From Capra hircus (lineage: Eukaryota > Chordata > Mammalia > Artiodactyla > Bovidae): a stretch of 64,000 bases of DNA. The DNA lies in contig NC_030808.1 in the NCBI RefSeq assembly GCF_001704415.2, forward strand, positions 78,894,594 through 78,958,593, read 5' to 3'. Within the stretch, counting starts at the first letter, position 1. Each line of letters opens with the position of its first letter. A program made the translations under genes and the position numbers. Of the stretch, positions 55,921-64,000 are shown piece by piece. Below the pieces are notes generated by a model. The model was not told the origin of the DNA. It made no database searches and was given only the letters and a program-made list of their open reading frames with translations.

Positions 55921-57710
55921 CTGGGTGCCTTAATCTCCCTACACCCTAACTATAGTGTTCTTTTATGAATTTTTGTTTTTAACACTTCCTTGGTTTTGAT
56001 GCACCACTCCTTGTTGAGATCAAAGACTTCAGAACCAGGAACAGATTTAATGCTGAAAATTTATATGCAATACTTTAAGGAAAATAAAAATAATTTCTGT
56101 GAATTCTTTGATTTTTAAGGGAAACCACATGAATATATTCTCATGCTTAATTGACTATGTCACTTAAACAACTCTGGTTCTTTTTTTTTTTTTTTTTAAG
56201 ATAGACCAATTCAAAAGAGGGATTTAAAAGGCTTTACAGATACGTGTGTGCTGAGCAATCAGTCACTTTTATTTTCTGGAACTTTTTTTGAGAGCACATT
56301 CAACAAATATAGCAACAATTATTTATAGATTAACTAGTATATTCTAGGCACTGCACTAGTGGTGAATAAGACAGACACTTTGCCACTAAGGGGCCTACAT
56401 ACTAGGTAATATAATAGACAAGTGAGTAGAAAATTAAATATAGAAAGAAAAAAGATTTTATGGGACATCGGAGAGCTAGCAAGGGAATGGGAATGTTTGA
56501 CACCTGGGTAAGAGATCAGAAAAAAATAACAGGTGAAGTGAATCAGTTTAGCAGAGAGTCTCTGTCAAACATTCATTCATTTGGTTTTTTAGTCATTATT
56601 CAGCCATTCACTCTTGTTCCTTCATATGGAAGACCTTTACTGGGAGCTCTGGCAGACGCTCTTGGTTGATTAAACTCTTATTCCGAATCACTGTCCAAGC
56701 CAGAATAGCCGTTTGACCCATTTGACCCATATAACCAATAAGGTAAAGAGTAAAATTGCTTCGGGAGTGCTATGCATATTTTGATTCCCTGACATAAATA
56801 CCACCATGTTCCTTTCCTCTTTATTTTTGCCGGATTATATGTATGATGGTTGTAGCTGCTGCAGTCAGAATGTATCTATGAGGGAAAAGGGCAGAAAATT
56901 TCAACTTAATAGAATTGTGATGACTTTATTGAGCCTCTCAGCTAGCACCAGCAATCATCTTCTTGTGCATATTTCATGCGAGAGAAAGAAACTTCCATTT
57001 TCTGTAGTTTGCAATTGAAAGCATTCTCAACAAAGTTGGGCATGTACTTTGGGCCAGGCCTTTTGTATGGTGATCCTTTAATAAAGTTATCTGTTGCAAA
57101 CAACTTGAAAAGATGAGAGCGCACTACAAAGGATCAAGTGATAACGTCTCTTCAGTTGTGCCTCTGCAGTGAGTAAGCACTGAGATTTATAACTGGGAGA
57201 TTGGGGAAAGAGTTATAAGTGTCTGGCCCCCTGTCTCAGCACCATCATATATTTCTTTAATGAAGTGTGAGACCAGAACTCCATAAATTCACATAGTAGC
57301 AGAAGCGGGCAGCAGCTCGTCAGCCGAGCTATTCAGGGAGCCCAGCATCACTTTTTGCGTATTAGAGAAGTTCACAGCTGGTTAAAAATAGGCTTGGAGA
57401 GAAGTCACTTTTAGACCACAGCTCGTTTTGGATTTCTCTGGAGCCCCATTCTGGGCCACAGTGTATTTCCTTTTTCCTTTCCTTTGAGTAAGAGCACCGA
57501 GGCGGTTCAGAGACAATAGATGTCTGGTTATCTTTAGGTCTGCAGAGCACTGAAAGCGGCACTAGAGAGAAACAACAGCAACCCCTTGGGCACAGGGAGA
57601 ATTACAGCTTTTTAATAAATGCCCACACTGATTGCGCTTTCACTCCGATGGAGGCTTTAAGTCTCCAAAAGGATGCAATGAGGGAAATGCTATAAATAGC
57701 CTCTTTGATG
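55921..57710. other. No gene recognised
   Basis: Unassigned DNA with a T17 run (56181-56197) and an L2-like piece (56290-56440). Short frames at 56806-57124 overlap on both strands and lack domains. Confidence 0.45.
56290..56440 (-). mobile_element. L2-like 3'-end fragment
   Basis: 'attcaacaaatatagcaaca', 'ctaggcactgcactagtggt' + 'gaataagacagacact' and 'ggggcctacatactaggtaa' match the antisense L2 3' end. Confidence 0.6.
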
Positions 57711-57714
57711 AGGT

Positions 57715-57825
57715 TCAGAGCAGACAAGCAACTGATTTAAGATCACACAGCTAGTAAGGAGAAGGAGCAGGATTTGCATCAAGGTCTGATCTGGCTCCAT
57801 TCGGAGCCTGTGCTCTGAGCCTCCA
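57715..57825 (-). mobile_element. MIR SINE
   Basis: 'taagatcacacagctagtaa' + 'ggagaaggagcaggatttgc' and 'gagcctgtgctctgagcc' match antisense MIR well. Confidence 0.78.
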
Positions 57826-57829
57826 CTCA

Positions 57830-58010
57830 GGCTGGTCACACGGTGTCATGTCATTTCGATCCTCAGAGCAGCCTTGTGAATTAGGCAGGGCAGGGAGATG
57901 ATCCGGGTTTACAGAAGGGAAAACTGAGGACCAGAGAAGTGAAACAATTTGCAGAGGTCAACCCACCCAGGGACAGTAAAACCAGGACTTGATTTTAAGT
58001 CCTGTGAGCA
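57830..58010 (-). mobile_element. MIR SINE, second copy
   Basis: 'tttcgatcctcagagcagcc' + 'ttgtgaattaggcagg', 'gtttacagaagggaaaactg' + 'aggaccagagaagtgaaaca' and 'gggacagtaaaaccaggact' follow antisense MIR from its 3' part. Adjacent to another MIR in the same orientation. Confidence 0.8.
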
Positions 58011-59029
58011 CAGTATAAGCTGAGAGTTCAAGCTTCTCAATTCTGAAAGAAAAGCATTCTGAATTTTGGGAAGTTGACTTCTGAAGTTCCACAGCAGGCC
58101 CTGTACCAAGGAACCAAATATCCCGAGGTTCACCTGATATATTCAGAGTCTATGGTAAATAAGTTCCTACTTTGTACCTCTGTTGAAAGATATTTGGTAC
58201 TGACATTTAAAACTCCCAACATAATATTGTTTCACTCTTAATTTAACAGTCCTTCAAATAATGGGAGGGGAATGAGCTGGAAGGGAAAGACGTCTTGAAT
58301 CAGGGACTGCCAATTTAGCTGATAAAGCTAGTATAATATATCTTTGAACATTTAAATTATCTTGTGACAAGGAAGCTGAGAATTAACTTGTGAGGGGGCT
58401 AGGGTAGGTATTGTACATGTGAATATTTTTTTTAACACCTGAGTTTTAAAAAATAAAAGTGGTCTGCCCACATTTTCAAGCACAGTGGTAATAAAAAGAG
58501 AACTCTGTGGAGGTAATAATACCTTGTATTTAAATACTGCTTGTCTCAAAAGAGCTCAAAGCATGCTATAATCATTTCCTTATTATGATTCTCAAAACTT
58601 CCTGGGTCAAAAAGTTACAAAGTTTATACCTTAGCCATCTGGCCTCAGTTTCCTCTTGGGGAATTTGAGGTGAAAAAGCAGGCTGGGGTCTCAGAACTCC
58701 ATCAGGGCCCAAACCTTCTGCACTCTGGCCCTACCTCCCCTTACTGTCTCTCCAGACCTACTACCCTATTTGGGTTAGGTGTTTTTTTTGTTTTTTCTGG
58801 ATCTGACTAGTTACTCTCATGATATTGAATCATAGAAATAATTAGAAGAGGCTCACTCCAGTGAGCTAAGACTGAACCTTCTTTCCAGGTGAGCATGCAG
58901 AAGGGTCTCTAAAGACAGAGGTTCCACTTTTATCTGCTTTTAGATAGCATTGGAGCCCTGCAGGAGATTTCATCTTTAAAGAGGATTTTTGCTGTTAAAA
59001 AATTGAAATATGCCAGTCCTGTCTAGCTC
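58011..59029. other. No gene recognised
   Basis: Decayed DNA with only faint MIR-like traces near 58560-58640. Confidence 0.45.
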
Positions 59030-59150
59030 CTGCTTTTTATTGATGGAAAGACTGAGGCCCCATGCAAGGGAGTAACTTGTTTAAGGTTCCAGTCCTGCTG
59101 TTGGATGGCCCATCTGTCCTTGAACCCTTGTCTCTGGGTGTCAGTCTGGG
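59030..59150 (-). mobile_element. MIR SINE fragment
   Basis: 'tggaaagactgaggccccat', 'gcaagggagtaacttgttta' + 'aggttccagtcctgctgttg' in antisense MIR order. Confidence 0.65.
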
Positions 59151-59449
59151 GCTCCTCACAAGTCACCAGATTGCTTTTCCCCCAGCTTCACTTTCAGGGA
59201 CGTGACCCCAGGCCCAAAAGGTACACCTGTGGCTGTGGGCTCACACCTGGGTAAGGCTTGAATGCTCCTGACAGAACAATATCTACTTCCTTTTTTAGAG
59301 TTAAAGGGATTCGTTTTACTTAGGAAGGTTAGACTAGACCATGCAGGGAAAAGCAGGGAGAATTAGCACGTGCCATTTTCACCTAGTCCCAAAATGGTTC
59401 TCCACTTCAACTAGGTCAGGAAGAAAAAGTGTAAGTACAAACATACACA

Positions 59450-59660
59450 TATATTTAAATAGCTCCTTGCCTCCCAGTGAACTCAAAGCATATATAAACA
59501 CACACGTGCATGCGTGCACACGCGCACACACACACACACACACACACATTAGTTCTGCTGGGGGAGAGGAAGGATAATTATTATCAGCTTCTTTTGTAGT
59601 GAGAAAATCAAGGCATAGAGGAGACGCATCTTGACTCAAATCATGGCCTGAATTGGCGGT
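59450..59660 (-). mobile_element. MIR-like element containing a CA tract
   Basis: 'ccagtgaactcaaagcatat' at left and 'attattatcagcttcttttg' + 'tagtgagaaaatcaaggcat' at right look like antisense MIR flanks around the dinucleotide tract. Confidence 0.5.
59497..59548. repeat. (CA)n compound microsatellite
   Basis: 'aacacacacgtgcatgcgtg' then 'cacacgcgcacacacacaca' and a pure CA end. The alternating purine-pyrimidine ACGTGCATGCGTGCACACGCGC segment has Z-DNA potential. Confidence 0.92.
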
Positions 59661-59724
59661 GTTGGCATAAGAATGTCTGTACATTTATTGTATCCTATTG
59701 GGCTCCAGGAGCAAAGTCTGGGAA

Positions 59725-59820
59725 GTTGAAGACCCAAGCTGTAGACCTGTGTTGAGCTGTGACCTTGGGCAAGTCACTACTTGAGCCTCAGTTGCCCCAT
59801 GTGGTAAATGGATAGAGAAG
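59725..59820 (+). mobile_element. MIR SINE
   Basis: 'gagctgtgaccttgggcaag' + 'tcactacttgagcctcagtt' + 'gccccatgtggtaaatgg' is a good sense MIR core. Confidence 0.82.
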
Positions 59821-60424
59821 GGGTGTTGGCCGTTGTCTCTTTATGGCTCCTTTCTTTGTGCTACAAGTTGTGTGTGCAGAGGTTGAAAGAAGCAAGGGTG
59901 AGAGCAGAGCAGCCTGCCTGCATGGGCCGTGGCTGCCCCTCACTTCCCTGTCCCTGGAATTCTCATTTGTGTAAGGCGTGTAGCTTGCTTTCCACGAGCC
60001 AGTTTTGTTGGGGCCCTAGACCAAACCACGCAGCAAGGGTTGAGGCTGCCCCACAGAGGGAATCCAAGTCCCAGTGGCTGTTACATGTTATCCTTGGGCT
60101 GAAAATGAAAATAGGATGTGTTTATGTGCATGAAGGGAGGGGAGGATAGTTCAGTGGGTCATGAGTAGCAAGTAGTGTAGTGGGTCCAAACTCCAAGGCA
60201 TGGAGATGCCTGTGTGGTTCTGTTGTTGTGGGCCTCGCCCGAGAAAGCCTCAAAGAGGAGGGCCAGGGGCAAGATGGGGGACTGGCTCTGTTAGAGACCC
60301 CAGAGGTACCCTGGGAGTAGTAGTAATTTTAAACTATTCTTAGCTTTCCTTTCCTTTCATTATCCCTAGAATGGTAGTTATCTTATTGAAAATCATCCCT
60401 TACACAGCTCCAAAGAAGATATAT
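59821..60424. other. No gene recognised
   Basis: A 113-codon frame at 59808-60149 begins in the MIR and has no domain. Otherwise unassigned. Confidence 0.45.
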
Positions 60425-60429
60425 AAATA

Positions 60430-61075
60430 GCCAATAAACACATGAGAAGATGCTCAATATTATTAGTCAATAGGGAAATGCAAATCAAAACCACAAGGCA
60501 CTACCACTTCCCACCCACTAGAATGATAAATGAAAAAAAACAAACAAAACAGAAAACAGAACCACCAAACGGAAAATAACAAGTGTTGGCGAGATTGTAT
60601 AGAGATGGAACACTCATATAATGCTGGTGGGAATATAAAATGGTTCAGCTACTGCAGATAACTATTTGGAGGTTGCACCACAAGTTAAACACAAAATTTC
60701 CATATGATTCAGCAATTCCATTTCTAGGTGTATTACCTCAAACAGTTGAAAACAGGGACCTCAGACAGATACTTGTACACCCATGTCCATAGCTGCATTA
60801 TTGACGATAGTCAAAAGGTGGAAATAGGGACTTCCTGGTGGTCCAGTGGTAATTCACCACGCTCCCAATGCAGGGGACCTGGGTTCCATCCCTGGTCAGG
60901 GAATTAGATCCCACAGGCTGCAAAGAAGACCCAGCACAGCCAAATAAATTAATAAATATAAATATTTTTTTAAAGGTGGAAGTAACCAAATGTCCATCAA
61001 TGACTGAATGGATACATATCATGTGGGTTAGACCTACAACAGGATAGTTTTCAGTTATGAAGAGGAAAGAAGTAT
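60430..61075 (+). mobile_element. L1 LINE, ORF2-end fragment, split by CHR SINE
   Basis: 'gaagatgctcaatattatta' + 'gtcaatagggaaatgcaaat' + 'caaaaccac', 'ataatgctggtgggaatata' and 'ccatgtccatagctgcatta', then after the SINE 'aaatgtccatcaatgactga' + 'atggatac'. Sense orientation; no intact frame. Confidence 0.92.
60824..60971 (+). mobile_element. CHR-type SINE nested in L1, 10-bp TSD
   Basis: Head 'gggacttcctggtggtccag' + 'tggtaattcacc', body 'ctggtcagggaattagatcc', short tail 'aaataaattaataaatataa'. TSD 'aaaggtggaa' lies at 60814-60823 and 60972-60981. Confidence 0.94.
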
Positions 61076-61679
61076 TGTAGCTTTGAAATCGTCCACTAGA
61101 TTACATTCGCTCAGATTAAGACTAGAAATGAGGAAGAATGAGAAACACTACCCCAAAGCATCTGACAAGTCCAAGGCAAGTATACAAAATGAGGGTCTTG
61201 ACTTGCTGTCCCCCTCCTCCTTTCCTACCCCTGCTTGCTCATGCATGGAGAGTGCCTGACGTGTGCTTACGATGAAGGGCTCAGCCTAATGACAAAGATC
61301 CACCCGCAATCCAATCTCCAGCCCAGCCCATCTGTGGCACTCTGCACACAGTTGCCCCTCGGCCTGGGAATACACATGCTAGCATCATGCTTTGTCCTCC
61401 ACAGGAAAGAGCCGATGAAGCAAGGTCCTAGCAATAGGTTCAAGACTATGTGGGCAGGGAATTCTGGAGTCCTGGGTTCTTGGAGGGTGGTCTAGAAGCT
61501 GACCATTACTCCTGGTGCCTGTGAACTCCTCACCTGGTGGAGAGGAGAGCACATGGAGATGGGCTGAACTGGGGGCTCAACAGTGCAAAGTCCTGCTGGA
61601 CTAACTGGGTACAGGGCTCAGACTACAAAGAATTAAGATGTGTTGAGCCAGGCCAGGGTGCGGCACTTTTTGTTTGTCT
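61076..61679. other. No gene recognised
   Basis: Unassigned non-coding DNA. Confidence 0.4.
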
Positions 61680-61790
61680 TTGATCATTAGCACAATCTCA
61701 GAAACTATTACTTGCCCCATATTACAGGTGAGACTCATGAAAGTGACTTATTGAGAGCCACCTGGTGAATAAGATGCAGTGATTCTAAAG
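61680..61790 (-). mobile_element. MIR SINE fragment
   Basis: 'cttgccccatattacaggtg' + 'agactcatgaaagtgactta' + 'ttgagagccacctggtgaat' in antisense MIR order. Confidence 0.65.
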
Positions 61791-61976
61791 ACTGTGTTCT
61801 TTTCTAGGACTGTGTTTTCCCCATGGGACAACTGGAGAAGGAATTAGAACATTTTAAGGCTGCTTTCTAGACAGAGGTGGTGTATTTTGCATCAGAAGTC
61901 ACACTGTGCAGCATCAGAATTCTAACTGTGCAGTTAGAGTGGGTTTTCCCCTCATGTTTGCTTAAGGATAAGGGAG

Positions 61977-62099
61977 AAAGAAATGGTGACCCACTCCAGT
62001 ATTCTGGAGAATCCCATGGACAGAGGAGCCTGGCTACAGTCCATGGGGTCGCAAAGAGTCAGACACGACTGAGTGACTACACTACACTACTGCTCCTGC
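61977..62099 (+). mobile_element. Bov-A monomer with 8-bp TSD
   Basis: 'aaagaaatggtgacccactc', 'gacagaggagcctggctaca' and 'agtcagacacgactgagtga' + 'ctacactacact'. TSD 'taagggag' lies at 61969-61976 and 62100-62107. Confidence 0.92.
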
Positions 62100-62107
62100 T
62101 AAGGGAG

Positions 62108-62668
62108 GGTCTTTTGCAGGCTCCCTCCACTGCTCTGCTCAGGGCACCCAGGGCATGTCCTGTGGCATTCCTGGCAGTTCAGGTTGACAGTCTGACAGTG
62201 CGCCGTGATATAGTCACATCTGTCCGGGACCACACAGCTGCCAGTCTAAACACTTCCACTAGCACAGCTGTGCGAAAGGTACCCGTGAGTTCCCCGGTAA
62301 TCAAGGCGGGGAGGTTGCCTTGGTGTCTTTCCATTCCTCTCAGTCTCATAGGAGATTATCCGCATCACCGTCTAGAAGCCAAGTAGCCTCTGAACAGCAC
62401 AAGGATATGAATTAAACCAGAGCTTTCCTTTGCTGCTTTCCTTCCTACTTAAGAAAACGTTTCCTATTCTTAACTTTGTTTGGAAACAAGGCAGTGGGCA
62501 CTTGCTTCACGTGGTGAACAGGTTAAAGTGGGCTCTGATTGTCACTTTTTCAATAGAGCTGTTCACGTTTGGAAGGGTAAAAGGGCTACGTGGGAGGTAG
62601 TGAGTTCCCTCACACTGTAAATTTTTAAACAGATGACGAAAGATTTGGCAGTGGTGTGTGGAAGATTT
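62108..62668. other. No gene recognised
   Basis: The open frame at 61877-62386 runs through the Bov-A and out, so it is not a gene. The rest is unassigned. Confidence 0.45.
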
Positions 62669-62685
62669 AAGAATTAGGTGCTCTC

Positions 62686-63085
62686 GGAATTCCCTGGTGG
62701 TCCCCAGGTTAAGAATCTGCCTGCCAAAGCAGGGGAAATGGGTTCGATCACTGGTCCAGGATGATGCCACATGCTGTGGGGAAACTAAGCCCATGCATCA
62801 CAACTACTGAAGCCCATGTGCTGCAGCTACTGAGCCCACATGCTGCAGCTACTGAGGCCACGTGCTAACTACTGAGCCCACGTGCTGCAGCTACTGAGCC
62901 CGCATACTGCAACTACTGAGCCCAGGTGCTGCAGCTACTGAAGCCCATGTGCCTGGAGTCCATGCTTTGCATCCAGGGAAGCCGCTACAGTGGGAAGCCT
63001 GCTCACCCCAATCAGAGAAAGCCGTGAGCAGCAGCAAAGACCCAGGGCAGCCATAAATAAATAAATGAATAAAAATTAAAAGCAA
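62686..63085 (+). mobile_element. CHR-type SINE, expanded, 17-bp TSD
   Basis: Head 'ggaattccctggtggtcccc' + 'aggttaagaatctgcctgcc', body 'tggggaaactaagcccatgc', then a minisatellite (62799-62952), 'ggaagccgctacagtgggaa', 'aaagcagcagcaaagaccc'-type 3' sequence and an AATAAAT tail. The perfect TSD 'aagaattaggtgctctc' lies at 62669-62685 and 63086-63102. At 400 bp it is about 90 bp longer than the 34.6-kb copy. Confidence 0.95.
62799..62952. repeat. Seven-copy 22-bp minisatellite inside SINE
   Basis: Units follow 'ctgcagctactgagcccac' plus a three-base spacer (atg, gtg, ata). They number about seven, averaging 22 bp; one is 20 bp. It is an expansion of a motif present once or twice in ordinary CHR SINEs. 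Confidence 0.92.
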
Positions 63086-63189
63086 AAGAATTAGGTGCTC
63101 TCTTAAGTCTCTTTTAGCCTTATGACTGAATTATAATTATTCTTTATAATAGAAGAGACATTGTGCTATATACAATTAAGAGCCACAGA

Positions 63190-63345
63190 TTGGGCCCTTA
63201 TAAAGATATTACACAAAGAAGGAGTTGATTCTGGCTGGGAGAGTGGTAGGAGGCTTCACAGAAGGAGTGTCATTTGAATCTGGCCTGGAAAAATGGCTAG
63301 AATTTGATGGGAGGAACAGCAGGAGCAAACGCATGGAACCCGTGG
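63190..63345 (-). mobile_element. L2-like ancient repeat
   Basis: 'gtaggaggcttcacagaagg' + 'agtgtcatttgaatctggcc' and 'gggaggaacagcaggagcaa' + 'acgcatgg' parallel the body seen at 39540-39900. Confidence 0.5.
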
Positions 63346-63562
63346 CAACAAGCCATGAGGCCCATCGTAGAACTAAATATAAGTAGTTTATTATCTGTGC
63401 AATGTGATGTAAAATGTGGGACATATTGCTGGCTTAGTAATTTGTTAGATGAGAAGATGGAAGATCTTGAAACCTAAGACATTTTGCATTTATTCTGAAA
63501 ACCATAGGAAGTTATCAGTTTATTTTTTGCTTGCTTGCTCTTTAAGCAACAGCGAAATTTTG

Positions 63563-63782
63563 GGGGCTTACCCAGTGTTCAGTGGTAAAGAATCCGCCTA
63601 TAATGTAGGAGACACAAGCGACTTGGGTTTGACCCCTGGGTCGGGAAGATCCTCCTGAGGAGAGCATAGCAAACCACAGCAGTATTCTTGCCTGGAGATC
63701 CCATGGACAGAGGAGCCTGGAGTGCTACAGTCCATAGGGTTGCAAAAGTTGGACACAAATGAATTAACTGAGCATGCATGCA
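63563..63782 (+). mobile_element. Bov-tA SINE, full length
   Basis: Head 'gggcttacccagtgttcagt' + 'ggtaaagaatccgcc', body 'gggtcgggaagatcctcctg', 'cttgcctggagatcccatgg' + 'acagaggagcctggagtgct' and an 'actgagcatgcatgca' 3' end. Confidence 0.94.
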
Positions 63783-64000
63783 CACAAACACAATAAAATA
63801 GTCATTAATGCTGTTCACTGAGTATTTCTGGGTCCACACCTTCTAGACACATGGTAGAGCTGTACTTCCCAGGCTGTTGTGGATGGGGCCATGAGATCAG
63901 TTCTACCCAGTGAGCTATGAGAGAAGATGCCCTTTGCCACCTCTAGGGAGATATGGATCTATCAGTGTGTAACCCTCTGGAGCTCTCTCTTCTCTCTTCC

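Noticed and set aside
61877..62386. A 169-codon plus-strand frame.
   Set aside because: It runs straight through a Bov-A insertion with a clear TSD, so any coding before insertion would have been broken. No domain.
62799..62952. Regularly repeated 22-bp units that could be mistaken for a CRISPR array.
   Set aside because: The units are contiguous with no unique spacers and lie inside a SINE; this is a minisatellite.

Overview
The window is nuclear DNA from a ruminant, most probably a bovid. The evidence is its interspersed repeats: BovB (RTE-clade LINE) copies, Bov-tA / Bov-A / Bov-A2 SINEs and CHR-type tRNA-derived SINEs. BovB together with Bov-A-family SINEs is a ruminant signature. The sequence is almost entirely non-coding. 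I found no intact protein-coding gene, rRNA, tRNA, CRISPR array or prokaryotic feature. The long reading frames come either from the GC-rich island, which has few stop codons in any frame, or from dead BovB endonuclease/reverse-transcriptase remnants.

Layout. 1-6.3 kb: old MIR/L2 fragments and a few Bov SINEs. 6.5-7.7 kb: one dense CpG island with a palindromic CRE (7214-7221), GC boxes, a GCG run and a strong minus-strand 5' splice donor after position 7010. This is the only convincing gene-regulatory landmark; it is probably a promoter with a minus-strand (possibly bidirectional) first exon of a gene whose other exons I cannot see. 8-12 kb: ancient repeats, a (TC)n tract, an (AC)22 microsatellite and a three-level nest (L2 containing CHR containing Bov-A). 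12.3-25 kb: BovB-rich, including a 3.2-kb BovB insertion with an inverted 5' segment (twin-priming type) bounded by an 8-bp target-site duplication. 25-46 kb: mostly unassigned or old DNA with MIR, L2, L1 and MaLR-type LTR relics and scattered young SINEs. 46.2-48.1 kb: a second nest (L2 containing L1 containing BovB). 51.7-55.9 kb: two BovB copies head to head, each with its own target-site duplication, forming a large inverted repeat. 56-64 kb: MIR relics, an L1 fragment with a nested CHR SINE, and a CHR SINE carrying a seven-copy 22-bp minisatellite.

The shared theme is retrotransposition by BovB. BovB supplies the reverse transcriptase, and the Bov-A-family SINEs share its 3' end and are thought to use it. 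About eleven BovB segments make up roughly 10 kb of the window. All three long copies carry coding breaks (stops, frameshifts or truncation). Repeat family names are from memory of consensus sequences, not from a database search, and boundaries without a stated target-site duplication are approximate. I did not find a previously undescribed biological system. The most interesting items are insertion-mechanism records (inversion, poly(A)-only insertion, very short insertions, nests) and the unassigned CpG-island promoter.
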